64,000 nucleotides of DNA from Streptomyces virginiae (lineage in GTDB: Bacteria > Actinomycetota > Actinomycetes > Streptomycetales > Streptomycetaceae). The notes under the pieces are model-generated. The model was not told the DNA's origin and did no database searches. It worked only from the letters and a program-made list of their open reading frames with translations. Both the position numbers and the translations under genes were made by a program. The stretch covers positions 1 to 64,000 of the forward strand of contig NZ_JOAK01000027.1 in assembly GCF_000720455.1 (NCBI RefSeq), written 5' to 3'. Every line of letters begins with the position of its first letter. Within the stretch, counting starts at the first letter, position 1. Positions 1-7,317 of the stretch are shown in pieces.

Positions 1-123
1 CTTGACCGCCCGTCCCGCCACGGAAATCCGAAAGACTGCCGGGAAGCCCCCAAAGGAACGGGCCGGTTCCAGATTTCAGGGACGGGGCGTCGGAGATGCC
101 CGGCGGCGGTCGGGGGCGCGTCT

Positions 124-465
124 AATCGCTACGCGCTCCTGCCCGGTGGCGTCTGCGAGCCCCTTGGGCTGGGCATAAGCCGCCACCAATCGCTACGCGC
201 TCCTGCGAGACGGCGCCTGCGAGTCCCTTGGGCTGGGCATAGGCCGCCACCAATCGCTACGCGCTCCTGCCCGGTGGCGTCTGCGAGCCCCTTGGGCTGG
301 GCATAGGCCGCCACCAATCGCTACGCGCTCCTGTGAGACGGCGTCTGCGAGTCCCTTGGGCTGGGCATAGGCCGCCACTAATCGCTACGCGCTCCTGACG
401 GATGGCGTGTGCGAGTCCCTTGGGCTGGGCATAGGCCGCCACTAATCGCTACGCGCTCCTGCACG
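124..465. repeat. 64-bp tandem repeat, five units plus a partial sixth
   Basis: The core AATCGCTACGCGCTCCTG begins at 124, 188, 252, 316, 380 and 444, exactly 64 bases apart. Each unit also holds a conserved stretch ending GGGCTGGGCATAGGCCGCCAC and a variable patch of about 14 bases after the core. Units 1 and 3 share the patch beginning CCCGGTGGCG; units 2 and 4 share one reading (C/T)GAGACGGCG. The array is therefore partly a 128-bp higher-order repeat (ABAB). Confidence 0.95.
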
Positions 466-525
466 AGGGCGTCCGGCCCTCGTCTGGGGCTGAGAGGGGC
501 GATACCGGGGGGCGGGAGGGTGATC

Positions 526-542
526 CATCGGCTCAGCCGATG
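526..542. other. Short perfect inverted repeat inside the palindromic element
   Basis: CATCGGCT and AGCCGATG flank a single C. It lies between the direct-repeat arm and the degraded right arm. It may be a hairpin or a dyad binding site; nothing shows which. Confidence 0.4.
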
Positions 543-1087
543 CCAACCCCTACCAAGACCACGGTGCGATCCCACCCTTAGGCGCAAACGGGAGCAACTG
601 GGGCGTATTGAAGGGTCTTTTGGGCGCGCACTCACGCAGACATGGATGGGCATCGCTCCAGCCGTCATCTGACGCTTTTCCTCCCCACTCAGGGGCCAGA
701 CGCCGTCCGTGAGGGGTGGAGGAAGGTTTCTGCGGCCTATGCCCAGCCCCGGACATCTCGCGGACGCGTGATGGGGGCGTGTGTGGTGATCGATGGCGGC
801 CTATGCCCGCTCGCAGGCGCCGTCTCGCGGGAGCGTGTAGCGATTTGATGCGCCCCCCGGCCGCCGCCGCGCATGCCCGACGCCCCGTCCCTGAAAAGCT
901 GAGACCGGCCCGTTCCTTTGGGGGCTTCCCGGCAGTCTTTCGGATTTCCGTGGCGGGACGGGCGGTCAAGGGTGGCCGAAGGCCATCGCGTAGCGACGCG
1001 ACTCCCCGCCCCGGCGGCTTTTCGCCCGCGCCGGCCCGTGCCTGCGGCTTCTGGCTTGCTGAGCCGCTCCCGCGCCTGCGGTGACCC

Positions 1088-2392
1088 CTACCCCGTCACG
1101 CCCCGTCGCCGCGGGAGCGGCGAGAAGGCCACCGGGGTCCAGGACAGGGACAGGACGGCGGCTCCCGTCCAGAGGGTGGTGTGGAGGGTGGTGAGTTCCG
1201 TCAGGAGGCCCGAGGTGGCGGAGCCCAGAGCCACGGCGCCGGTCAGGGTGAAGCGGAAAGTGGCGTTCATGCGGCCCATGAGGGGGTCCGGGGTGAGGTG
1301 CTGGCGGAGGCTGACCGCCAGGACGTTGTCCGAGCCGATCTTCATCATGGTCAGCAGCCAGGCGCCGCCCGCGAGCCAGAGCCACGGGCCGTGGTCGAGC
1401 AGCGGTACCAGCAGGGCCGCCGGGGTCAGGGTCAGCAGCAAGGCGCGCCCGTAACCCACGCGGGCCGCGAAGGGCCGGGCCAGGCGGGCTCCCAGGAGCA
1501 GGCCCGCGCCGCCGGTCGCCCAGAAGAGGCCGAGCGAGGCGGGGGACAGGTCCAGTTCGCGGACGAAGAGGACGGGGAGCATGGTGCCCAGGACCGCGCC
1601 GCCCAGGTTGTTCAGGGTGGCGGCCAGGGCCAGGGCGCGCAGCTCGGGGTGGCCCAGTACGTGCTGGAGTCCTTCCCGGATCTGCGTCGTGAGCGGGCTC
1701 CGGACGGTGGCCGGCGGGGCGGGTGCGGCCCGGATCCCGGTGAGGCGGACGGCGGAGGCGAGGTACGCCGCAGCGGAGCAGGCCAGTGCCGCGGGGGCGG
1801 TCAGTGCTGCGACCAGGGCGCCGCCGGCTCCGCGGCCGGCGATGTTGGCGGCGGCCATGAGGGTCACCATCGCGGTGTTGGCCCGGATCAGGCCCTTCCG
1901 GCCGACGAGCTGGGGCAGGACGCTCTGCGAGCCGACGTCGGAGAAGACGGTGGCGCAGCCGGCCAGCAGGACCACGGCGTACAGCTGCCCCAGCGTGAGG
2001 GCGTCCAGCCACCAGGCGAGAGGTAAGGAGGCGAAGAGCGCCGCCCGGGCGAGGTCGGCGGTGATGAGGACGCCGCGGGTGCGCAGGCGGTCGACCCAGG
2101 CTCCGGCCGGCAGGCCGATCAGGAGGAAGGCGAGCGTGGAGAGCGCAGCGAGGACGCCCACCTGGGCGGGGCCGGCGTCGAGGGCCGTGAGGGCGAGCAG
2201 GGGGACGGCCACGTAGCCCGTGTTGGTGCCGAGCTGGTTGAGGGTGGCGGCGCCGAAGAGGGTGCGGAAGTCCTGATTGCGCCAGGGGGAGCGGGCGGCG
2301 GAGGGGGTGGCGGGTGTTCCCGGGGAGTGTTCGGGCGTCGTGCGGACCGTCCGGGGGCGGCGCTCCGGGCGCCGGCGCGGGGAGGCTGTCAT
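1088..2392 (-). CDS. MFS transporter (MFS_3 / EntS-like exporter)
   Basis: A 434-residue polytopic membrane protein of the major facilitator superfamily, of the type Pfam calls transmembrane secretion effector (EntS-like). After a basic, proline-rich N-terminus of about 45 residues comes the motif WRNQDFRTLFGAATLNQLG, then a typical MFS loop 2-3 (GAWVDRLRTRG), and about twelve hydrophobic segments to the end. I chose the ATG at 2392 rather than the longer open frame, because the extension would run through the promoter region of the divergent rpe gene. Substrate unknown; members export siderophores or drugs. It is divergent from rpe and separated from it by an AT-rich gap. Confidence 0.8.
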   Translation of the reverse strand: MTASPRRRPERRPRTVRTTPEHSPGTPATPSAARSPWRNQDFRTLFGAATLNQLGTNTGYVAVPLLALTALDAGPAQVGVLAALSTLAFLLIGLPAGAWVDRLRTRGVLITADLARAALFASLPLAWWLDALTLGQLYAVVLLAGCATVFSDVGSQSVLPQLVGRKGLIRANTAMVTLMAAANIAGRGAGGALVAALTAPAALACSAAAYLASAVRLTGIRAAPAPPATVRSPLTTQIREGLQHVLGHPELRALALAATLNNLGGAVLGTMLPVLFVRELDLSPASLGLFWATGGAGLLLGARLARPFAARVGYGRALLLTLTPAALLVPLLDHGPWLWLAGGAWLLTMMKIGSDNVLAVSLRQHLTPDPLMGRMNATFRFTLTGAVALGSATSGLLTELTTLHTTLWTGAAVLSLSWTPVAFSPLPRRRGVTG

Positions 2393-2423
2393 GGACAGAA
2401 CCGTGCCGAAGGCGATCTCTAAG

Positions 2424-2439
2424 GACAATTTAAATGTTC
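2424..2439. promoter_or_regulatory. AT-rich imperfect dyad in the MFS/rpe divergent promoter
   Basis: GACAATTTAAATGTTC matches its own reverse complement at 12 of 16 positions. It is the only AT-rich patch in the 132-bp gap between the MFS gene and rpe, so it is a plausible operator or promoter core. The protein that binds it is unknown. Confidence 0.35.
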
Positions 2440-2456
2440 TCCGTGATCGCTTAAGG

Positions 2457-2476
2457 ATCGCTACGCAGCTCCTGAC
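2457..2476. repeat. Solo copy of the 64-bp repeat core
   Basis: ATCGCTACGCAGCTCCTGAC matches the core of the array at 124-465 (unit 5 reads ATCGCTACGCGCTCCTGAC) with one extra base. It sits about 50 bases upstream of rpe, some 2 kb from the array. Confidence 0.5.
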
Positions 2477-2524
2477 TTGCGGGGTCGTGGCCGGAACCGG
2501 CCCCAGGCATGGCAGGCTTGGGGC

Positions 2525-3211
2525 ATGGCCGCTCAGATTTATCCCAGCATCCTGTCCGCCGACTTCGCCCGTCTCGCCGAGGAGGCGAAGGCCGTCGAGG
2601 GGGCCGACTGGCTGCATGTCGACGTCATGGACAACCATTTCGTCCCGAACCTCACCCTCGGCATGCCGGTCGTGGAGTCATTGAGCCGCGCCACGGACAT
2701 CCCGCTGGACCTGCACCTGATGATCGAGAACCCGGACCGCTGGGCGCCGCAGTACGTGGAGGCCGGCGCGGGCTCGGTCACCTTCCACGCCGAGGCCGCG
2801 GCGGCGCCCGTCCGCCTCGCGCGCGAGATCCGGGCGAAGGGGGCGCGGGCCTCCATGGCGCTCAAGCCCGCGACGCCGATCGAACAGTACGAGGACATCC
2901 TCCCCGAGCTCGACATGCTGCTGATCATGACGGTCGAGCCCGGCTTCGGCGGCCAGCCCTTTCTCGACATCATGCTCCCCAAGATCCGCCGTACCCGGGA
3001 GCTGATCGCCAAGCACGGTCTGGAGCTGTGGCTGCAGGTCGACGGCGGGGTCTCGGCCTCGACCATCGAGCGCTGCGCCGAGGCAGGCGCGGACGTCTTC
3101 GTGGCGGGCAGCGCGGTCTACGGGGCGGTCGATCCGGCGGCCGCCGTCCGCACGCTGCGTGACCAGGCGGGCGCGGCGATCGCGGCGGCGCCGTGGGCTT
3201 GCGACCACTGA
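2525..3211 (+). CDS. rpe: Ribulose-phosphate 3-epimerase
   Basis: A 228-residue TIM-barrel enzyme interconverting D-ribulose 5-phosphate and D-xylulose 5-phosphate in the pentose phosphate pathway and Calvin-type cycles; cytosolic. The signatures are all present: the N-terminal [24 protein letters not shown] (metal-binding His and Asp), [16 protein letters not shown] and VDGG. The length is normal for the family. The start is the ATG at 2525 followed by [13 protein letters not shown]; the longer open frame begins outside the homologous region. A regulator of the SorC type follows 129 bases downstream. Confidence 0.96.
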   Translation: MAAQIYPSILSADFARLAEEAKAVEGADWLHVDVMDNHFVPNLTLGMPVVESLSRATDIPLDLHLMIENPDRWAPQYVEAGAGSVTFHAEAAAAPVRLAREIRAKGARASMALKPATPIEQYEDILPELDMLLIMTVEPGFGGQPFLDIMLPKIRRTRELIAKHGLELWLQVDGGVSASTIERCAEAGADVFVAGSAVYGAVDPAAAVRTLRDQAGAAIAAAPWACDH

Positions 3212-3340
3212 GTCGAGCGTTGGTGAACAGCTCGGTGAACGGGAGCTGTCCAGGCTGATCAACGGCCGTCGGATCTGACAGGATGAACGGCGAGTCGAGA
3301 GTGTGAACACGAGAGTGTGAACAGCAGTGAGGAGAACGCG

Positions 3341-4366
3341 GTGTCTGCAATGTCGGCGGGACGGTCAGCCCTGCGGATGGGACCCGCGGAGCTGGTGCAG
3401 GCGGCGGCCATGGCCCGCCGCTTCTACCTGGAGGGCAAGTCCAAGATCCAGATCGCCGAGGAGTTCGGCGTGAGCCGCTTCAAGGTGGCCCGGGTGCTGG
3501 AGACCGCCCTCGAACGCGACCTCGTGCGCATCGAGATCCGGGTTCCGGCCGAGCTCGACGCGGAGCGCTCGGACGCGCTCCGGGCCCGGTACGGGCTCCG
3601 GCACGCCGTCGTGGTGGAGTCCCCGGCCGACGCCACCGAGGACGCCCCGGACCCGGAGAACCTGGGCGCGGTCGCCGCCGACCTGCTGGGCGAACTGGTC
3701 AACGAGGGCGACGTACTGGGCCTCGCGTGGGGCCGGTCGACGATCCACATGGCCGCCTCCCTGCACCGCCTGCCGCAGTGCACGGTGGTGCAGCTGACCG
3801 GGGTGTACGACGCGGGCACCGCGGAGCGCGGCTCCGTGGAGGCCGTACGCAGGGCCGCGCAGGTCTCGGGCGGCGACGCGCACCCGATCTACGCGCCCAT
3901 GCTGCTGCCCGACCCGGCGACGGCGGCCGCGCTGCGCAGCCAGACCGGGATCGCGCGCGCCTTCGACTACTTCGACAAGGTGACGGTCGCGGCCGTCTCC
4001 ATCGGTTCGTGGGAGCCGGGCATCTCGACCGTCCACGACATGCTGACGGACGAGGAGCGGGCCCACTACGCCTCCCTCGGCGTCGCGGCCGAGATGTCCG
4101 CCCACCTCTTCGACGCCGAGGGCCGGCGGGTCGGCCGGGACCTCGGCGAGAGGTGCATCACGGTCGAGGCGGACCGGCTGCGGCGGATCCCGGAGGTCGT
4201 GGCGATCGCGGGCGGGCTGCGCAAGGCCTCCGCGATCGGCGCGGTGCTGCGGTCGGGGCTGGTCACGAGCCTCGTCACGGACACGGCGGTCGCCGACTAC
4301 CTGCTGACGGAATCGGCTCCGGGGCTGCGGCCGGCGCTGGACCGGGCCGACCCCGACGACCTGTAG
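3341..4366 (+). CDS. SorC/DeoR-type sugar-binding transcriptional regulator
   Basis: A 341-residue cytosolic regulator. Residues ~15-60 form a sigma-70 region 4-like helix-turn-helix (AAMARRFYLEGKSKIQIAE, then FGVSRFKVARVLE); the rest is the sugar-phosphate-binding domain (LAWGRSTIHMAASL, VQLTGVYDAG, then IAGGLRKASAIGAVLRSGL). Such proteins sense phosphorylated sugars. I use the GTG at 3341 because GAGGAG lies at 3329-3334; an ATG at 3317 has no ribosome site. The leader holds a direct repeat of GAGAGTGTGAACA (3297-3324), which may be an autoregulatory site. Proximity to rpe suggests a pentose-phosphate or sugar-phosphate ligand, which is inference. Confidence 0.85.
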   Translation: MSAMSAGRSALRMGPAELVQAAAMARRFYLEGKSKIQIAEEFGVSRFKVARVLETALERDLVRIEIRVPAELDAERSDALRARYGLRHAVVVESPADATEDAPDPENLGAVAADLLGELVNEGDVLGLAWGRSTIHMAASLHRLPQCTVVQLTGVYDAGTAERGSVEAVRRAAQVSGGDAHPIYAPMLLPDPATAAALRSQTGIARAFDYFDKVTVAAVSIGSWEPGISTVHDMLTDEERAHYASLGVAAEMSAHLFDAEGRRVGRDLGERCITVEADRLRRIPEVVAIAGGLRKASAIGAVLRSGLVTSLVTDTAVADYLLTESAPGLRPALDRADPDDL

Positions 4367-4551
4367 GGCGGGAGGGCGGCGGGAGCGCCGCCAGCGCAGC
4401 GGGGCCCGCGGGGTGCTGGGCTGCGCCGCCTCCGTGTGCCTCCGCATTGCCCTCGTACGGGCGCTTCCGGGGCGCTGGTGGTGCGGATGGTGCCCGGATC
4501 GAGATGCGAAGGGCCACCGCGCGACGGCTCGCGGGGCGCATACTGGTTCCG

Positions 4552-4773
4552 ATGACAAAATCAGCAGTTCCTCGCCGCCACTTGCCGTCCAGCCCGTTCA
4601 AAGCCCCCGTGGAGCAGCCCATCCGGCAGTTCAACGTCGGCGACCGGGTCACTCACGACGAGCACGGCCTCGGCCGTGTCGTCGGAATTGAGGAGGGGAT
4701 CGCCGTTCTCGTCGATTTCGGTTCGGTCCAGAAGCGCATCCTGAGTCCCTACAGCAAGATGGCCGCGCTCTGA
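4552..4773 (+). CDS. Small CarD/KOW-like protein
   Basis: A 73-residue protein: a basic tail of about 25 residues, then a compact beta domain, QFNVGDRVTHDEHGLGRVVG followed by IAVLVDFGS and a C-terminal basic segment. The GDRV-H-GLGRVV pattern is that of the CarD N-terminal/TRCF RNA-polymerase-interacting fold, also seen in KOW-type domains. Small proteins of this kind are common in Streptomyces and are usually called hypothetical. A role in transcription is possible but unproved. The 185 bases before it hold no gene that I can see. Confidence 0.75.
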   Translation: MTKSAVPRRHLPSSPFKAPVEQPIRQFNVGDRVTHDEHGLGRVVGIEEGIAVLVDFGSVQKRILSPYSKMAAL

Positions 4774-4822
4774 CGCGACCGAACGATTCGCGGGCGAATC
4801 GGATATTTGGCACGATCGGCGC

Positions 4823-5287
4823 ATGATCTTCCGGAGCGTGCCCCGATGGCTCTGGCGTTCGCTGGGGGCCGTGTTCCTCTGTGTCGCGCTCGTCGCAGCG
4901 GCGGGCTGTGGTGCGCAGAAACCCGGCCCCGCCGTGGTCGGCGGCAGTGCCGAGCCGAGTGCGGCTCCCAGCGCGGTGTCCCCCGGTGGTGATCCCGGCT
5001 GGGCGCGGGGGATGGCCGTCGTACGGGCCGACGCGCTGCCGAGACAGGCGCGGGACGTCCTCGCGCTCATCGACAAGGGCGGCCCGTACCCGTACCGGCA
5101 GGACGGCACCGTCTTCGGCAACTTCGAGAAGGTCCTGCCGCGCCAGAAGCGCGGCTACTACCACGAGTTCACGGTGCGCACGCCGGGGGAGCGGGACCGC
5201 GGGGCCCGGCGGATCGTGACGGGCGAGGGTGGGGAGTTCTACTACACGGACGACCACTACGAGACGTTCAAGGCGGTTCTGCGATGA
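4823..5287 (+). CDS. Secreted guanyl-specific ribonuclease, predicted lipoprotein
   Basis: A 154-residue exported protein. The signal peptide ends in VAAAGC, a lipobox, so the mature protein should start at Cys29 and be lipid-anchored. After a low-complexity linker (~30-55) comes a ribonuclease of the RNase Sa/barnase (N1/T1) family: LPRQARDVLALIDKGGPYPY, YHEFTVRTPG (catalytic Glu), GARRIV (Arg) and YTDDHYETF (His). It hydrolyses RNA after G. Its stop overlaps the ATG of the barstar-like gene (ATGA), a toxin/immunity arrangement. Most Streptomyces RNases of this family are fully secreted, so membrane anchoring is notable. Confidence 0.88.
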   Translation: MIFRSVPRWLWRSLGAVFLCVALVAAAGCGAQKPGPAVVGGSAEPSAAPSAVSPGGDPGWARGMAVVRADALPRQARDVLALIDKGGPYPYRQDGTVFGNFEKVLPRQKRGYYHEFTVRTPGERDRGARRIVTGEGGEFYYTDDHYETFKAVLR

Positions 5288-5754
5288 CCCTGCACCCGCA
5301 GCCGCTCGCCCCGGCGCTCGCAGCCGCCGAGGCCGCGGGCCGCACGACCGTACGGCTGGACCTGGACGGCGTAGGGGGCAAGGCCGACCTGATGCGGCGG
5401 TGCGGGGACGCCTTGCGGCTGCCGGAGTGGGTCGGCGGGAACTGGGACGCGCTGGCGGACGCGCTGCGGGACCTGTCCTGGTTGCCGGCCGCGGCGGCGG
5501 GGCGGCTGGTCGCCGTGACGGGGTGGCGGGGGTACGCGGGGGCGCGGCCCGCGGAGTGGGAGACGTTCGTGGAGGTGCTGGAGGAGGCCGTGGACTTCTG
5601 GCGGGGGCGGGAGCCGGGGCTGGCGGTGCTGCTGGCCGAGCCGGAGCCGGAGCCGGAGCCGGAGCCCGAGGGCGGGCCTGAGCCGGAGTCCGGGCGCCGG
5701 TCGGCTGCCGGGGCTCCGCCCCGGACCCCGCGCCTCAAACGCCGGCGGGGCTGA
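5284..5754 (+). CDS. Barstar-family ribonuclease inhibitor
   Basis: A 156-residue cytosolic protein. Residues ~20-115 are a barstar domain: VRLDLDGVGGKADLMRRCGD, then LPEWVGGNWDALADALRDL, where the NWDALADAL helix carries the acidic residues that plug the RNase active site. It is coupled by ATGA to the upstream RNase gene, the expected partner. The C-terminus is odd: a run of Glu-Pro repeats, then about 18 residues encoded by the first copy of a dispersed repeat (5710-5755), including the stop codon. The functional domain probably ends near residue 118. Confidence 0.87.
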   Translation: MTLHPQPLAPALAAAEAAGRTTVRLDLDGVGGKADLMRRCGDALRLPEWVGGNWDALADALRDLSWLPAAAAGRLVAVTGWRGYAGARPAEWETFVEVLEEAVDFWRGREPGLAVLLAEPEPEPEPEPEGGPEPESGRRSAAGAPPRTPRLKRRRG

Positions 5755-5838
5755 AGATCGGGGCTCCGCCCCGGGGCCCGCGCCTCAAACGCCGGCGGGG
5801 CTGAAGGGTGCGGCGGGGCTGAAGGGTGCGGCGGGGCT
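5710..5838. repeat. Tandem copies of a dispersed Streptomyces intergenic repeat
   Basis: Two copies, ~45 bases each, starting GGGGCTCCGCCCCGG and ending CGCCGGCGGGGCTGAA, lie at 5710-5755 and 5760-5805. Two short repeats of GCTGAAGGGTGCGGCGGGG follow. This unit is scattered between genes in many Streptomyces genomes. Here the first copy supplies the end of the barstar reading frame. Confidence 0.85.
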
Positions 5839-5883
5839 GGAGAGGGGAACCGGGCGGCCGGGGCCGCCCGGTTCGGGGTCGGG

Positions 5884-6354
5884 TCAGTCCGTCTTGGGGA
5901 TCCACGGTGGGGTTTGGCCCCAGGACCAGACCGGGATCTTGGCCGCGTCCACCGGTGGGGGGTTGGGGCCCGAGTAGATGAGGGCCATGCGGGTGCCCCA
6001 CTCGATGTAGTAGGCGAACACCCCGCGGAACTCGGGGTCCGTCGGGAGGCCGACCTCGTCGGCCGTGTCCATGAGCAGGTCCACCCAGCGGCGGCGCTGC
6101 CTCTCGGTGATCGCCCGGCCCAGGTGCTTCGTGGCCATGTGCTGGTGGCCGCCGTGGTGGGCGGTGTACTCCGCCGGGCCGCCGAAGACCTCCGACAGCC
6201 ATACCGCGACGTGCTGCGGGTGCTCCGAGTCCATGCCCGCGAAGACCGGGGCCAGGATCTCGTCCTGGAGGGCGTGGGCGTAGAAGGCGTCGGTGAGGCG
6301 GTTCATCGCCTCCGCCCCGCCCATCCACTCGTAGATGGTGGGTGTGGTGCTCAT
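5884..6354 (-). CDS. Group II truncated haemoglobin
   Basis: A 156-residue cytosolic globin with the 2-over-2 fold. Visible features: YEWMGGAEAMNRLTDAFYAH (helices A-B), LAPVFAGM, GGHQHMATKHLGRAITE (with the proximal His of helix F region) and RRRW carrying the group II Trp at G8. Such globins handle O2, NO or redox stress. It overlaps the upstream monooxygenase gene by four bases (ATGA on the minus strand), so the two are one operon. Confidence 0.87.
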   Translation of the reverse strand: MSTTPTIYEWMGGAEAMNRLTDAFYAHALQDEILAPVFAGMDSEHPQHVAVWLSEVFGGPAEYTAHHGGHQHMATKHLGRAITERQRRRWVDLLMDTADEVGLPTDPEFRGVFAYYIEWGTRMALIYSGPNPPPVDAAKIPVWSWGQTPPWIPKTD

Positions 6355-6680
6355 CGCTGTCCGGCGCCCTTTCCCGTGCCCACGACGCCCGTCACGAGGT
6401 AGTGCTGCATCTCCTCGATGGCCGTCACGTACGGACGGATCGCGCTGAAGAACGCCGGGAAGTGCTCCCCCTTGCGGAACCCGCCCAGGTGGGCCTCGAT
6501 CGAGGTCCAGCGGATCCGGAGGATGTAGCGCTCCTTCTCCTCCTCGCACCGGGCCAGTTCGTAGTCGATGCACTCGGGCGAGGCGGCCAGGGACTCGGCC
6601 GCCCGGGCGTACGCGTCCTCGAAGGCCTGCTGGTCGTCCAATGCGATCCGGTAGCGGATGTATTCGACGGTGGTCGTCAT
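6351..6680 (-). CDS. Antibiotic biosynthesis monooxygenase (ABM) domain protein
   Basis: A 109-residue protein with a single ferredoxin-like ABM domain: VEYIRYRIALDDQQAFEDAY, then CIDYELARCEEEKERYILRI and HYLVTG. These domains act as small cofactor-free oxygenases or haem-degrading enzymes, or simply bind small molecules. GAGAGG precedes the ATG at a good distance. It is the first gene of a two-gene operon with a truncated haemoglobin, so a haem- or oxygen-related role is likely though not shown. Confidence 0.82.
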   Translation of the reverse strand: MTTTVEYIRYRIALDDQQAFEDAYARAAESLAASPECIDYELARCEEEKERYILRIRWTSIEAHLGGFRKGEHFPAFFSAIRPYVTAIEEMQHYLVTGVVGTGKGAGQR

Positions 6681-6752
6681 GGTGCGTACCTCTCCCTGGG
6701 TGTAGGTCTCGGCCAGCCTTACGCGATCACACGGCTCCATGGGGCGGATTCG

Positions 6753-7262
6753 TCATTCGGACCCGGACTTCATGGAGTCCGTCGTGCCGGCGACGTCGGG
6801 ACCCTGCGCGCGGACCCGGCCGACCTGGTCCAGGGAGTCGCGCAGGTCCGTCAGCCAGCTGTCGGTGTTGCGCCCGACCAGGCGGACGCACCAGGCCAGT
6901 GCGTCGGCCCGGCTGCGGGCCACCCCGCCGGCGACCAGGGTGTCCAGGACCTGGCGCTCGGACTGGCGCAGGCGGGTCATGACGGGGACGGCGAGGTGGG
7001 TGAAGAGGGTCGTCTCGTCACCCACCCGTACGCCCCAGGCGACCTTGCGGCGGTAGAGCTCTTCGGCCTCGCGGGCCACTTCGATGCGCTGTTCGCGGGT
7101 GCGTTCGCGGAACTCCCGGACCGACTCGGTCGCCGGGATGGTGCCGACGACCGTGATCTCCTCGCGGTCGGCGGTGACCGAGTCGAGGGACTCGTAGGCG
7201 TCCACCGGCAGGCGTTCGGCGAACCACGCGCGGAGCTGTTCGCTCTGTTCGGCTGTAATCAT
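6753..7262 (-). CDS. Conserved protein of unknown function
   Basis: A 169-residue soluble protein that I do not recognise by name. It is charged and helical (EFRERTREQRIEVAREAEEL), with a middle stretch TRLRQSERQVLDTLVAGGVARSRADALAW that resembles a ribbon-helix-helix or small helical bundle. No signal peptide or membrane segment is visible. It begins with an ATG at 7262 and stands alone between the monooxygenase-globin pair and the flavin-oxidoreductase gene. No function is proposed. Confidence 0.65.
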   Translation of the reverse strand: MITAEQSEQLRAWFAERLPVDAYESLDSVTADREEITVVGTIPATESVREFRERTREQRIEVAREAEELYRRKVAWGVRVGDETTLFTHLAVPVMTRLRQSERQVLDTLVAGGVARSRADALAWCVRLVGRNTDSWLTDLRDSLDQVGRVRAQGPDVAGTTDSMKSGSE

Positions 7263-7317
7263 GTAATCAACGTTGCGTCCGGTGCGCCCTTGATCACAAG
7301 CCCCGGAGTGTTCGCTC

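Larger units (their letters stand above)
1..969. repeat. Composite palindromic non-coding element
   Basis: The first ~140 bases are an imperfect inverted copy of about 830-969; the outer ~66 bases (1-66 against 903-969) are almost identical in reverse complement. Between the arms are direct 64-bp repeats (124-465) and, near 725-847, degraded copies of the same unit in the opposite orientation. I see no credible gene: the short open frames here code the same peptide (starting MAAYAQPKGLA) in three overlapping frames, as expected from a 64-bp period that is not a multiple of three. The element may extend to the left of the window. Its function is unknown. The remainder to 1087 shows nothing else. 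Confidence 0.85.

Noticed and set aside
129..442. Three short minus-strand ORFs coding MAAYAQPKGLA-type peptides
   Set aside because: They arise from reading the 64-bp repeat in three successive frames; none has a ribosome site or independent support.
124..465. CRISPR array
   Set aside because: The conserved part of each 64-bp unit is ~50 bases, the variable part only ~14 and partly shared between units (ABAB). No cas genes are present.
1..969. Chromosome telomere or complete insertion sequence
   Set aside because: Streptomyces telomeres have several short compact palindromes at a DNA end, and housekeeping genes follow here at once. No transposase frame lies between the arms.
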